This document shows, one piece after another, positions 29,630-37,480 of a stretch of 64,000 nt of DNA. Source of the DNA: Lentzea californiensis (GTDB lineage: Bacteria > Actinomycetota > Actinomycetes > Mycobacteriales > Pseudonocardiaceae); the NCBI RefSeq assembly GCF_024648825.1, contig NZ_JANBBE010000006.1, positions 186,001-250,000 of the forward strand, written 5' to 3'. Within the stretch, counting starts at the first letter, position 1; each line of letters begins with the position of its first letter. A program made the translations under genes and the position numbers. The notes under the pieces were generated by a model. That model made no database searches. It saw only the letters and a program-made list of their open reading frames with translations, and was not told the DNA's origin.

Positions 29630-30544
29630 TCATCCGCCGAGCGCCGCCCAGCCGGCGCTGAGCCGCCAGGCCTCGGCTCGCGTGACGGGGTCGTAGGAGA
29701 TGCTGGGCGACCGTTCTTCCTTGTCCCGCACGAAGTAGCGGCCCGTCACGGTCGAGAGACCGGGGTCCGTGGCCAGGCGCAGCGCGGCCGCCGCACCTGC
29801 CTCCGGGGTCAGCAGACGGCTGTGGATCAGCGAGCGGAACGGCCGGAGCGCGGCGGGCGTGATGTCGTCGACGATGCTGGTGCTCACGATCCCGGGGTGC
29901 ACGGCGTTCACCGTCACGCCCTCGTCGTGCCACCGTTCGGCGAAGACGTAGCCGCAGATCGTGCTCAGCAGCTTGGCCCTCGCGTAGGCGGTGAACGGGG
30001 CGAAGCCCGCGGCGGGGTTGAGCTCGCGCAGGTCGGTGACGCCCGCCAGGTCGAGCGAGACCGGCCGCGGCTTGCCGGGCAGCGGCACGCTGCGGGTGTC
30101 GGACATGGTCGCGGAGACGACGTTGACGACACGGCTGGGCGCGGCGGCCCGCAGACGGTCGTGCAGCAGGTAGGTGAGCGTGAACCCGGCCAGGTGGTTC
30201 ACCGCCAGGTGCGCCTCCACGCCGTCTGCGGTCAGCCGCCGGTCGCGGTAGTGCGCCCCGGCGTTGTTGATCAGCAGGTGCAACCGGTCGTGGCGGCGCG
30301 AGAACTCGGCGGCGAGCCGGTGCAGGTCACGGCGGACGCCCAGGTCGCCGGTGAGCACCTCCAGCCGGTCGGTGCCGAGCTCGCGCCGCAGGACCTCTCC
30401 CCGTTCCGCGTCGCGGCTCGTGATGACGACGTGCGCGCCGGCGCGGACCAGTTCCGCGGTGATGACCCTGCCCATCCCGCCGGCGCCACCGGTCACCAGC
30501 GCGACCCGGCCGCTCAGATCCGTCCGGCCACTGTGGACGTTCAT
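29630..30544 (-). CDS. Short-chain dehydrogenase/reductase
   Basis: This 304-residue SDR has TGGAGGMG for the dinucleotide phosphate, NNAG, VNVVSATMS with the catalytic Ser and YARAK as Tyr-x-x-x-Lys. Like the SDR at 27.5-28.4 kb it is of the WW-oxidoreductase-like subgroup, but the two are not close. ATG 30544 overlaps the stop of the upstream NAD(P)-binding gene by four bases, so both are translated together under the TetR-type operator pair at 31.2 kb. Confidence 0.9.
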   Translation of the reverse strand: MNVHSGRTDLSGRVALVTGGAGGMGRVITAELVRAGAHVVITSRDAERGEVLRRELGTDRLEVLTGDLGVRRDLHRLAAEFSRRHDRLHLLINNAGAHYRDRRLTADGVEAHLAVNHLAGFTLTYLLHDRLRAAAPSRVVNVVSATMSDTRSVPLPGKPRPVSLDLAGVTDLRELNPAAGFAPFTAYARAKLLSTICGYVFAERWHDEGVTVNAVHPGIVSTSIVDDITPAALRPFRSLIHSRLLTPEAGAAAALRLATDPGLSTVTGRYFVRDKEERSPSISYDPVTRAEAWRLSAGWAALGG

Positions 30545-31173
30545 GCGGCGATCCCCGGCGCCTGGCGCAGGAATGCCGGTCGCACGGCCTCGCCCACGAG
30601 GAACTCGGCCAGGTCGGCGCGCGACACCGAGGAGGTCACGGTGATGCGCAGGTCGGTGCCCGTGCGGTAGCCGCCGGTCGCCGGAGTGTTCTTCAGGGCG
30701 GGCGGCCGGACGATCGTCCAGTCCACATCGGACCGCCGGATGAGCGCCTCCATCACCTCCTTGTCCCGCATCTTGTGCTTGACCGACGCCCAGAGCAGCA
30801 ACGAGTACAGCGACCGGTCACGGCTCTCCGCCGCGCCGTGCGCGCTGACGGCCACGAGGCGGCGCACGGACGTTTCCGCCATCGCGAGCAACGCGGCGCG
30901 GATGCCGTCCGAACAGACCGTGGACGGGCCGGGGTCACTGGTACCGAGTGCGCTGATGATCGCGTCATGTCCGGCGACGACGCGGGCCAGCCCGGTCAGC
31001 ACCGGAAGCACCGCCACGGTCAGACCGGGGGCGGGCGGGATCGCGTCGCCGCGGCGCACGACGGCCGTGACCGCGTGCCCGGCTCGCAGCGCGACATCGA
31101 CGACAGCGCGTCCGGTTCCGCCGCTCGCACCCAGGACCACCAGCCGGGAACTCTTTGAGTCATCTTGTCTCAT
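30541..31173 (-). CDS. NAD(P)H-binding (atypical SDR, SDR_a5-like) protein
   Basis: From ATG 31173, preceded by GGTGGA, the 210-residue product carries the Rossmann motif VVLGASGGTGRAV (about 13-25) and AVVRRGD, typical of NmrA/SDR_a5 proteins. It lacks the classical YxxxK pair. Such proteins are flavin reductases, epimerases or redox sensors. It is co-translated with the downstream SDR and divergent from a TetR regulator. An in-frame ATG at 31197 would place the start inside the repeat region and is less likely. Confidence 0.8.
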   Translation of the reverse strand: MRQDDSKSSRLVVLGASGGTGRAVVDVALRAGHAVTAVVRRGDAIPPAPGLTVAVLPVLTGLARVVAGHDAIISALGTSDPGPSTVCSDGIRAALLAMAETSVRRLVAVSAHGAAESRDRSLYSLLLWASVKHKMRDKEVMEALIRRSDVDWTIVRPPALKNTPATGGYRTGTDLRITVTSSVSRADLAEFLVGEAVRPAFLRQAPGIAA

Positions 31174-31223
31174 AAGTTCCACCGTGCCGTGCCGCATGCT
31201 TCTGAGTCAAGTTGTCTCATAAG
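31156..31223. promoter_or_regulatory. Two direct copies of a TetR-type operator
   Basis: TGAGTCA-N3/4-TGTCTCATAAG occurs at 31156-31176 and again at 31203-31223, 47 bp apart; 19 of 21 positions are identical. Each copy is internally dyadic (TGAGTCA against TGTCTCA). One copy overlaps the start of the NAD(P)-binding gene and the other lies 9 bp before the divergent TetR start. Confidence 0.75.
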
Positions 31224-31231
31224 ATGTCGCC

Positions 31232-31795
31232 ATGGCCGACTCCACCGACCCGCGCATCACCCGCAGCCGCGAGGCGATCCTCTCCGCCGCACGGGAGCTC
31301 CTCCGCGAGGACGGCCCGGCCGCGGTCACCCACCAGAACGTGGCCAAACGCGCGAAAGTCGGGCGCGCGACGGTGTACCGCCATTGGCCGCAGCCGAGAT
31401 TGCTGCTCGACGACACGATGGCCGGCGTCCGGATGCCGTTCTTCCGAGACCCCGTTCCGCCGGTCCGCCCGTGGCTGGCGCGGCAGATGCGCACGCTCGC
31501 CGACGAACTGGCGCTACCCGAGGTGCAGGCGGTGACCGCGGCGCTGTTCCACGGAGCACCGGACGAGCCCGACGCGACCGCCCGGCGGGAGCAGCTCATC
31601 GCCACGATCAGCGGCCGGCTCGGCACAGCGCTGGAGTCGGCGGCGCGGACCGGCGAGCTCCAGGCCTCGGCCGACCTCCTGGACGCCCCGGCGATCATCA
31701 TCGGGCCCCTGGTCTTCCGGAGCATGTTCGAACGCCGCCCGGTCACCGACGCGATGATCGACCACCTGCTGACCACGCTCGGGACCTGGAGGTAG
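31232..31795 (+). CDS. TetR-family regulator
   Basis: This 187-residue protein has the TetR helix-turn-helix in residues 10-57 (SREAILSAARELLREDG...RAKVGRATVYRHWPQPRLL) and a C-terminal TetR_C-like domain. The ribosome site is weak, which fits tight autorepression. It is divergent from the NAD(P)-binding/SDR operon and separated from it by two copies of a 21-bp dyad, the presumed operators. Effector unknown. Confidence 0.88.
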   Translation: MADSTDPRITRSREAILSAARELLREDGPAAVTHQNVAKRAKVGRATVYRHWPQPRLLLDDTMAGVRMPFFRDPVPPVRPWLARQMRTLADELALPEVQAVTAALFHGAPDEPDATARREQLIATISGRLGTALESAARTGELQASADLLDAPAIIIGPLVFRSMFERRPVTDAMIDHLLTTLGTWR

Positions 31796-31834
31796 GTGCG
31801 GCCGCCCGGCAGAACGGACGGCCGCACAACGGAC

Positions 31835-32971
31835 TCAGCGCGCCGAGTACTCGGCGATCACCGCCTGCAGGCGCAACGGGCTCGTGCCCGGCAGGTCCGC
31901 GTAGCCCACGGCGATCAACCGGTTCGTGCCGGGCACGGCGGCGATGGCGTTGTAGTTCGTGCCGAACGAGCCCGGCGGCGCGGGTGCCGGAGTGGTGGTC
32001 CACCCTGCCGGGCCGTGAGAGCTGAAGGACGCCAGCGGGAAGCGGCCGATGACCCACGGAGTGCCGTTGGTTCCCACCGCGACGGCCGGGGTGGCCGGGG
32101 TGTTCAGCCCGCCGACGGTCTGCCAGGTGGTGCCGTCGCCTCGCACGACCACGTTGGCCGATCCCATGCCGCCGCCGTCGCCCACCGCCCAGATGTCACT
32201 GGAGGACGTGCCGTCCAGCGACCGCAGGGTGACCTGCTGCTGGTTCAGTCCTACCTGGACAGTTCGCCAGGCCGTGCCGTTCCAGTGGAACAGCAGCGGG
32301 CCCGAGTGGCCGTTCCACATGCCGTGCCCGGCCGCCCACACGTCGTCGGGCGCGAAGGCCTTGACGGCGTTGATGGTGCAGAAGTTCACGATTCCGCCGC
32401 CCGTCACGCACTCGGCGGGTGGCTGGTGTTCCTGCCAGGAGCTCCCGGTCCACTCGTGGAACACCGGGGTGTTGCCGTGGCGACCGACCAGCCAGGCACG
32501 TCCGTCCACAACGGACAAGTCGTGGATCGACAGCGTGCCGGGGGTGGCACCCGGCGGGTACGGCACCTCGGTCCACGTCCTGCCGTTGTAGCGCCACACC
32601 AGCGTGACGTTGCCGTCCGGCGACCACGGCGCACCCTGGACCCAGACGTCCCTGGCGGACGACGCCGCGACGCGCTGGAACGACACCCGCCCCTGCACGA
32701 CCGGGAGTGACGTCCGGGACCACCTGATCCCGTTCCACCGCAGCATCATGGGATCACCGGTCGTGTACTGCTGGTCCGGGTGGTAGCCCTCGAAGCCGAC
32801 CGCCCAGGCGTTCCTGGCGTCGACGGCGGCGACGTCCCAGAGGTTGCTCGTCGCCTTGCTCTGCGGGATCGAGGCCAGGCGCCACGCCGGTTCCGCGGCC
32901 GCGGCGGGCACGGCGGCGCCGGCGACCATCGCGGCCGAGAAGGCTAACGCCAGGTATCTGCGAACTCTCAT
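31835..32971 (-). CDS. Secreted beta-propeller-like repeat protein
   Basis: This 378-residue product has a Sec signal peptide (RVRRYLALAFSAAMVAGAAVPAAAAE, cleavage near residue 26). About seven repeats of the type D(V/I)WAVG...W(N/T)G(T/S)xW follow, for example ARNAWAVGFEG, ARDVWVQGA, PDDVWAAGH and SSDIWAVGD. This pattern predicts a beta-propeller exported to the cell surface or medium. No catalytic residues are recognisable; binding of carbohydrate or protein is likely. It is divergent from a DUF3068 gene, with 260 bp between. Confidence 0.7.
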   Translation of the reverse strand: MRVRRYLALAFSAAMVAGAAVPAAAAEPAWRLASIPQSKATSNLWDVAAVDARNAWAVGFEGYHPDQQYTTGDPMMLRWNGIRWSRTSLPVVQGRVSFQRVAASSARDVWVQGAPWSPDGNVTLVWRYNGRTWTEVPYPPGATPGTLSIHDLSVVDGRAWLVGRHGNTPVFHEWTGSSWQEHQPPAECVTGGGIVNFCTINAVKAFAPDDVWAAGHGMWNGHSGPLLFHWNGTAWRTVQVGLNQQQVTLRSLDGTSSSDIWAVGDGGGMGSANVVVRGDGTTWQTVGGLNTPATPAVAVGTNGTPWVIGRFPLASFSSHGPAGWTTTPAPAPPGSFGTNYNAIAAVPGTNRLIAVGYADLPGTSPLRLQAVIAEYSAR

Positions 32972-33131
32972 AAGTCCCCCAAGCTGTTGGACCTGAACGA
33001 GTCTGTGCGCGGTCGATCATTCACGAAGACCGGTTCCACGCCAGGGGTTCGTGTCGGCTTGGCCTAGTTGAGCAGCCATCGTGACCCAGCCGCCGCAGCC
33101 AGGTAACCCGAATGGGATTCAGGTATGCCCT

Positions 33132-33147
33132 TGTGATCTAGCTCACG
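33132..33147. promoter_or_regulatory. CRP-like site
   Basis: TGTGATCTAGCTCACG matches the cAMP-receptor-protein consensus TGTGA-N6-TCACA at nine of ten positions. It lies 85 bp before the DUF3068 start. Nothing else stands out in the 260-bp region 32972-33231 beyond a few GGTAA/GGTTACC half-sites. Confidence 0.55.
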
Positions 33148-33231
33148 GACCAGGTAGAACTGAACGCACGGTTACCGGAAATCGCGCCTCACGGAACGAC
33201 CTCCCTGCCAACCGAATACTTGTGAGGACCT

Positions 33232-34344
33232 GTGCGAACCGCAGTCGTCGCCGCCCTGCTCGGACTCGGTGCCTTCGCAGTAGCGGCCGGATTGGTGCTG
33301 CAACTGCACTCCTATCCCCTGCTCGCCAAGCTGCAGCACGACATCGACACGGTCTCCGTCTCCGAGGGAGAAGGAGTCACCGCCGTCGTGTACCCGCCCG
33401 GCGGAATGCCGGAAGTGCGCCACAACCTCCGCCTCACGGCGACCACTCACGTCGAAGGCGATCTGGCCGCGCCCGAGATCAAGGAGAACGGCGACGTCAC
33501 CGTGTGGAAGCGGGCGACGATCGTCAAGGAGGACTCGGACAAGCTCGTGCTCAGCGCCGAGGTGCGCAAGATCTGCCTCGACCGCCGCACCGGCGAGGCG
33601 GTCGCGCCCTGCCGCGGCGAGTTCTACGAGACCGAACGGGGCAAGCGGGTCACCGCCGAAGGACGGCAGTTGCTGCAACCAGGCCTCAACTTCGTGTTCC
33701 CGTTCGACACCGAGCAGCGCGACCACCGTTGGTACGACACGGTTCTCAAGCGCCCGGTCGACATCCACTTCGCCGGAGAGCAGCTCTTGCAGGGACTCGG
33801 CGTGTACCGGTTCACGCACACGATCCCGCAGACGGAGCTCGACCGGTTCGCGGTACCCGGTTCGCTGGTCGGCAGCCCGGAGCCGTCCGTGGACGTCACC
33901 CAGTACTACGGCGTCACCCGCACGTTGCTGGTCGAGCCCACGACCGGCGCGGTGCTCTCGGTCCGGGAGGACATCCGGCAGGAGCTGCGCACCGACTCGC
34001 AGGACGAGGGCGAGGGAACCCCTGTGTTCGCAGGAGAACTGCGGCTGACGAACGCCTCGGTCTCCGCGAACGTGGACCAGGTCAAGCAGAACATGCCGAA
34101 GCTGTTCGTCATCACCACCCTTCCCACCGTCCTGTCGGTCGCCGGCGCCGTGCTGGTCGCGGTCGGGCTGGTGCTGCTGCTCGTGTGGCGGCGCGGTCTC
34201 GTCGCCGGGCCGGTGGCGCTGGTGATCGGTGCGTGCCTGGCCGGCGCGATCACCTACGGCGTCACCGGCGCCAGCGACCCGGACGACTCGCTCGACCTCA
34301 AGAACGTGGTGTCGTCCTCGAACGTCGACTACGGACTCCGATGA
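33232..34344 (+). CDS. DUF3068 (PorA-like) membrane-anchored protein
   Basis: GTG 33232 follows GAGGA. The 370-residue protein has an N-terminal transmembrane helix, a large extracytoplasmic domain with VTVWKRATIVKEDSDKLV, RKICLDRRTGEAVAPCRGEFY and NFVFPFDTEQRDHRWYDT, and two C-terminal membrane helices. This is the DUF3068 layout common in arabinogalactan-containing actinomycetes. Function unproven; genomic placement suggests the cell envelope. A paralogue lies at 35.7 kb with an amidase-like gene between. It overlaps that convergent gene by 16 bp. Confidence 0.85.
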   Translation: MRTAVVAALLGLGAFAVAAGLVLQLHSYPLLAKLQHDIDTVSVSEGEGVTAVVYPPGGMPEVRHNLRLTATTHVEGDLAAPEIKENGDVTVWKRATIVKEDSDKLVLSAEVRKICLDRRTGEAVAPCRGEFYETERGKRVTAEGRQLLQPGLNFVFPFDTEQRDHRWYDTVLKRPVDIHFAGEQLLQGLGVYRFTHTIPQTELDRFAVPGSLVGSPEPSVDVTQYYGVTRTLLVEPTTGAVLSVREDIRQELRTDSQDEGEGTPVFAGELRLTNASVSANVDQVKQNMPKLFVITTLPTVLSVAGAVLVAVGLVLLLVWRRGLVAGPVALVIGACLAGAITYGVTGASDPDDSLDLKNVVSSSNVDYGLR

Positions 34345-35456
34345 GCGTCACGTTCCTCCTCGATGATCCCGGCGACCCGGAGCAGTTCGCCCTCCGCCTT
34401 CGGCACCGCGATCAGGGTTACCGGCAACGGGTTCCCGTCGGCGTCCGAGCCCGCGCGCACGGACACGGCCGGGTAGCCGCTGACCTTCCACAGCGGCGAG
34501 AACGGAGAGGTGGCGCCGTTGCGCACCAGGACCCCGCCGGGCAGCGACATCGTCTCGGCCGGCCCGGTGTGCCCTGGTGTCACCAGCACGTCGACACCGG
34601 TGAACATGTGGTCCACCATCACCCGCTCCGCCGCGCGCATCGACCGGCAGATCCCCCGCAGCGGCGAGGGCACGAAACGGTCGAGCAGGTCCAGCTCACG
34701 AGGACCGGCGGCCAGGTGCGGTGCCAGCAGGAGCCTGGACTCGCTGGCGAGGTGCGGGTCGTGGTCGACCACCTCGCCGACGCGCAAGGACAACAGCGAG
34801 GCGACGTCCTCGACGACTCTTCGCATGGACGGACGGGTGCGGGTGGTCATCGCGATGCCGCGCAACGACACACCGATCCTCAGTGGACGGTCCGCGGGCT
34901 CGGCCGCCCAGCCGATCGCGCGCACGACGTGCGCCACGTCGGCCACGGTCCTCGCCACCACGCCGCGCCCGCCGGAGGTCTCGAAGCCGACGACGCCGGC
35001 ACCTCCCGCGGGCACCCCGCCGGCACCGGGCGCCCGGCGTGCCAGCACCGCGGACACCACACCGGTGGCGACGGCGACAGCGGTGCCCGACACCTTGGGG
35101 TCGAGCGCCGTGGCGGGCATGCCGGGGGTGGGGTTGCGGTGGATCTCGGCTCCCGACGTTCTCCCGATCACGACGGCTCCCGCCGCCACCAGTGCGTCGA
35201 AAGCCGAACGCGGCAAGGAGTCCTCGACGGCCAGGGGCAGTCCGAGCAGACCGCCGGCCGCGCCGCCCGCCAACCGCCGATCGGCCTCCTCCGCACTGCG
35301 CCGGGCGGTGGCCAAATCGACATCTGTGAAAACGTGCCGCGACGAGCTGAGCCGATGTTCGGCCGTCGCAAGGAGTTCTGCTGCGGTCACCGCACCACGC
35401 GCGAGCAGCCGGGCCTGCTCAACTGCTCCCGGATAGCACACAGGGGTTTCTTCCAC
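34329..35456 (-). CDS. Amidase-signature homologue lacking the catalytic triad
   Basis: This 375-residue protein aligns with the amidase signature family (QARLLARGAVTAAELL, LGLPLAVEDSL, GRTSGAEIH, VSGTAVAVATGVVS, then VDVLVTPGHTGPA and WKVSGYPAVSV). The catalytic Lys of the usual P(x)VKD is Glu (about residue 78), the GGSSGGS motif with the cis-Ser is absent, and the GTDTGGSIR segment with the nucleophile is replaced by PGAGGVPAGGAG. It is also shorter than the 450-500 residues typical of the family. It is thus a pseudoenzyme, not a broken gene: the frame is intact and GTG 35456 has GGAGGA upstream. Confidence 0.7.
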   Translation of the reverse strand: MEETPVCYPGAVEQARLLARGAVTAAELLATAEHRLSSSRHVFTDVDLATARRSAEEADRRLAGGAAGGLLGLPLAVEDSLPRSAFDALVAAGAVVIGRTSGAEIHRNPTPGMPATALDPKVSGTAVAVATGVVSAVLARRAPGAGGVPAGGAGVVGFETSGGRGVVARTVADVAHVVRAIGWAAEPADRPLRIGVSLRGIAMTTRTRPSMRRVVEDVASLLSLRVGEVVDHDPHLASESRLLLAPHLAAGPRELDLLDRFVPSPLRGICRSMRAAERVMVDHMFTGVDVLVTPGHTGPAETMSLPGGVLVRNGATSPFSPLWKVSGYPAVSVRAGSDADGNPLPVTLIAVPKAEGELLRVAGIIEEERDAHRSP

Positions 35457-35634
35457 GTGTCTCTTCCTCCGGCATCGTCGCCGTCGAGTAAGGAGCTGGT
35501 TCTTTCAGCCGCTACCCGTTTCCCAGCAGGGGTTCCGCCGAACGGCTCTGAAGTTCGGCGGCCGAGTAGCTTCTTTCTCCACGCGGACCGATCAAGATGA
35601 CCTGAGTCACCCCGGTCGAGGGGTTGCGCAGAGG

Positions 35635-35648
35635 TTACTGTCCGGTAG
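35635..35648. promoter_or_regulatory. Envelope-cluster palindrome (YTAC-N6-GTAR), DUF3068 copy
   Basis: TTACTGTCCGGTAG lies 58 bp before the second DUF3068 start, in the 249-bp region 35457-35705. The remainder of that region shows no gene. Confidence 0.5.
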
Positions 35649-35705
35649 GTTCCACGCCACTGTGACGTCCCTCTCATACCCGGAACACACCCAGAAGGAG
35701 GACGA

Positions 35706-36659
35706 GTGCGACGTGTTGCGAGCCTCGTGCTGGTAGGACTGGGCATCTTCTCGCTGGCGCTCGGAGCAGTCCTGCGCTTCTACGTGTACCCCGAGCTCGC
35801 TGTCGTGCCGCTCGACCAGAAGACGGAATCCGTCGCGGAAGGCGCGGCGAAGGTCTTCTACCCCAAGGAACTCGTCGTCAAGGACGCGCGACTGACGGCC
35901 ACCCGCAAGGTCGAGAGCAACCTGACCAGGCCGGAGGCCAAGGTCGACGGTGACGTGATGGTGTGGGACCAGGGTCTGGTCGTCACCGACTCCGAGAACC
36001 AGCTCGTCTCCGCGGTGAAGCACCGGGTGTGCCTCGACCGCCGGACGAACATGGCACTCCAGTGCACCCAGCAGTACGTGACCGACGCCGAGGGCGACCC
36101 CACCGCGGCCGATAAGGCGGTGCACCAGGAGGGCCTCAACTACAAGTTCCCGTTCGACACCCAGCCCCAGGACTACGAGTACTTCGACACCACCCTGCGC
36201 AAGGCGACGACCGCGCGGTACGAGGGCACGGACGAGGTCGGCGGGCTCGAGGTCTACAAGTTCGTCCAGAAGATCCCGTCGACCAAGTTCCGCGACCAGG
36301 ACGTGCCGGGCAACCTGGTGAACAGCACCGAGGCGTCGGTCAAGGCGGAGCGCCGCTACGAGAACACCCGCACCATGTGGGTCGAGCCGGTCAGCGGCAT
36401 CATCGTCAAGGGTTCGGAACAGCAGCGGCAAGCGTTGTTCGGGCCCGACGGAAAAGAAGGTACGGTGCTGCTCGACGCCACCCTGACCTTCAACGAGAAA
36501 ACCGTCAGAGAATCGATTGAACGCGCCTCAGAGGCACGTGACAAATTGACTCTGATCAGCAGCACCGGACCGGTCGTCCTGCTTTCCGCCGGCCTGGTGA
36601 TGCTGCTCGCCGGAATTCTTCTCGGTGTGCTCGGACGACGACCCAGGCACGTCGCCTAG
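35706..36659 (+). CDS. DUF3068 (PorA-like) membrane-anchored protein, second copy
   Basis: GTG 35706 follows AAGGAGG. The 317-residue protein repeats the architecture of the first copy: N-terminal helix, external domain with DVMVWDQGLVVTDSENQL, KHRVCLDRRTN and LNYKFPFDTQPQDYEYFDT, and one strong C-terminal membrane helix. The shared (N/C)LDRRT and FPFDT motifs show an old duplication. Its last bases and the start of the convergent methyltransferase tail lie in a perfect 13-bp tandem repeat, and the two stop codons overlap. Confidence 0.85.
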   Translation: MRRVASLVLVGLGIFSLALGAVLRFYVYPELAVVPLDQKTESVAEGAAKVFYPKELVVKDARLTATRKVESNLTRPEAKVDGDVMVWDQGLVVTDSENQLVSAVKHRVCLDRRTNMALQCTQQYVTDAEGDPTAADKAVHQEGLNYKFPFDTQPQDYEYFDTTLRKATTARYEGTDEVGGLEVYKFVQKIPSTKFRDQDVPGNLVNSTEASVKAERRYENTRTMWVEPVSGIIVKGSEQQRQALFGPDGKEGTVLLDATLTFNEKTVRESIERASEARDKLTLISSTGPVVLLSAGLVMLLAGILLGVLGRRPRHVA

Positions 36660-37417
36660 GCACGTCGCCTGAGCACGATCACGAAGTTCCACGAGGCGAT
36701 CTCCCGGACCCCCGGGACACGGGTGATCCACTTCGCCCACCACGGGTGGTACCGGGGGAACGTCTCGACCACGTCGGCGACGGTCTGGCGGTGAGCCCAC
36801 CGCTGGACCGCCCCGACGCTCACCGGGAACAGCGACGTGCCGAACGAGTTCTTCGGCGGCTTGCCGTTGCGGTGCTCGTAACGGCGGCGCGCGTAGTGCC
36901 CGCCGAGGAAGTGCCACGGCGCGGTCTCGTGGCCGCCCCACGGTGAGTACCACGGCGTGTAGGACATGAAGACAGTGCCTCCGGGCCTGGTCACACGCAC
37001 CATCTCGGCCAGCATCAGCCACGGGTCGTCGACGTGCTCCAGCACGTTGGACGAGTAGCAGACGTCCACCGAGGCGTCGCGGAACGGCAGCGCCGTGCCG
37101 CTCGCGCGGATCATGCCGGGGTCGGGTTCACCGCGGGCGGACAACTCGCCGACGTCCGGGTCCAGCCCCACGTACCGGGCGCCGGCGCCGCGGAACGCCT
37201 CGGCGAAGTAGCCGGGACCACCGCCCACGTCGAGCACGACGGCACCGCTCAGGGACACGTACGACGACACCTGGGCGACCGAGTCGTCCGCCAGGATCCG
37301 GTAGAAGTGGTCGGGGTCGGTCTGCTCTTTCAGGAATGCTCGAAAAAGCCGAACAGAACGGCGGAAAGTTGGCTTGCGCAACTTTTCCGGGGCCGAAACT
37401 GAACCGATCTCGACCAT
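36656..37417 (-). CDS. Class I SAM-dependent methyltransferase
   Basis: This 253-residue protein has motif I VVLDVGGGPGYFAEAF (about 68-83), VGLDPD (motif II), FRDASVDVCYSSNVLEHVDDPW (motif IV) and TRPGGTVFMSY (motif V). It is a Methyltransf_11-type enzyme, similar to those in AftD-type envelope loci. ATG 37417 was chosen because GGGAG lies six bases upstream; further in-frame ATGs at 37423 and 37444 exist. It is divergent from the GT4 gene with a YTAC-N6-GTAR palindrome between. Substrate unknown, probably a glycolipid or glycan intermediate. Confidence 0.85.
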   Translation of the reverse strand: MVEIGSVSAPEKLRKPTFRRSVRLFRAFLKEQTDPDHFYRILADDSVAQVSSYVSLSGAVVLDVGGGPGYFAEAFRGAGARYVGLDPDVGELSARGEPDPGMIRASGTALPFRDASVDVCYSSNVLEHVDDPWLMLAEMVRVTRPGGTVFMSYTPWYSPWGGHETAPWHFLGGHYARRRYEHRNGKPPKNSFGTSLFPVSVGAVQRWAHRQTVADVVETFPRYHPWWAKWITRVPGVREIASWNFVIVLRRRA

Positions 37418-37446
37418 TGCCATCTCCCGTATTCCGTCTACCATGG

Positions 37447-37460
37447 CTACCTGGCAGTAA
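37447..37460. promoter_or_regulatory. Envelope-cluster palindrome, methyltransferase/GT4 copy
   Basis: CTACCTGGCAGTAA lies between two divergent starts, 29 bp from the methyltransferase and 20 bp from the glycosyltransferase. Confidence 0.5.
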
Positions 37461-37480
37461 CCTAGCATCGGGAGAGGCAG

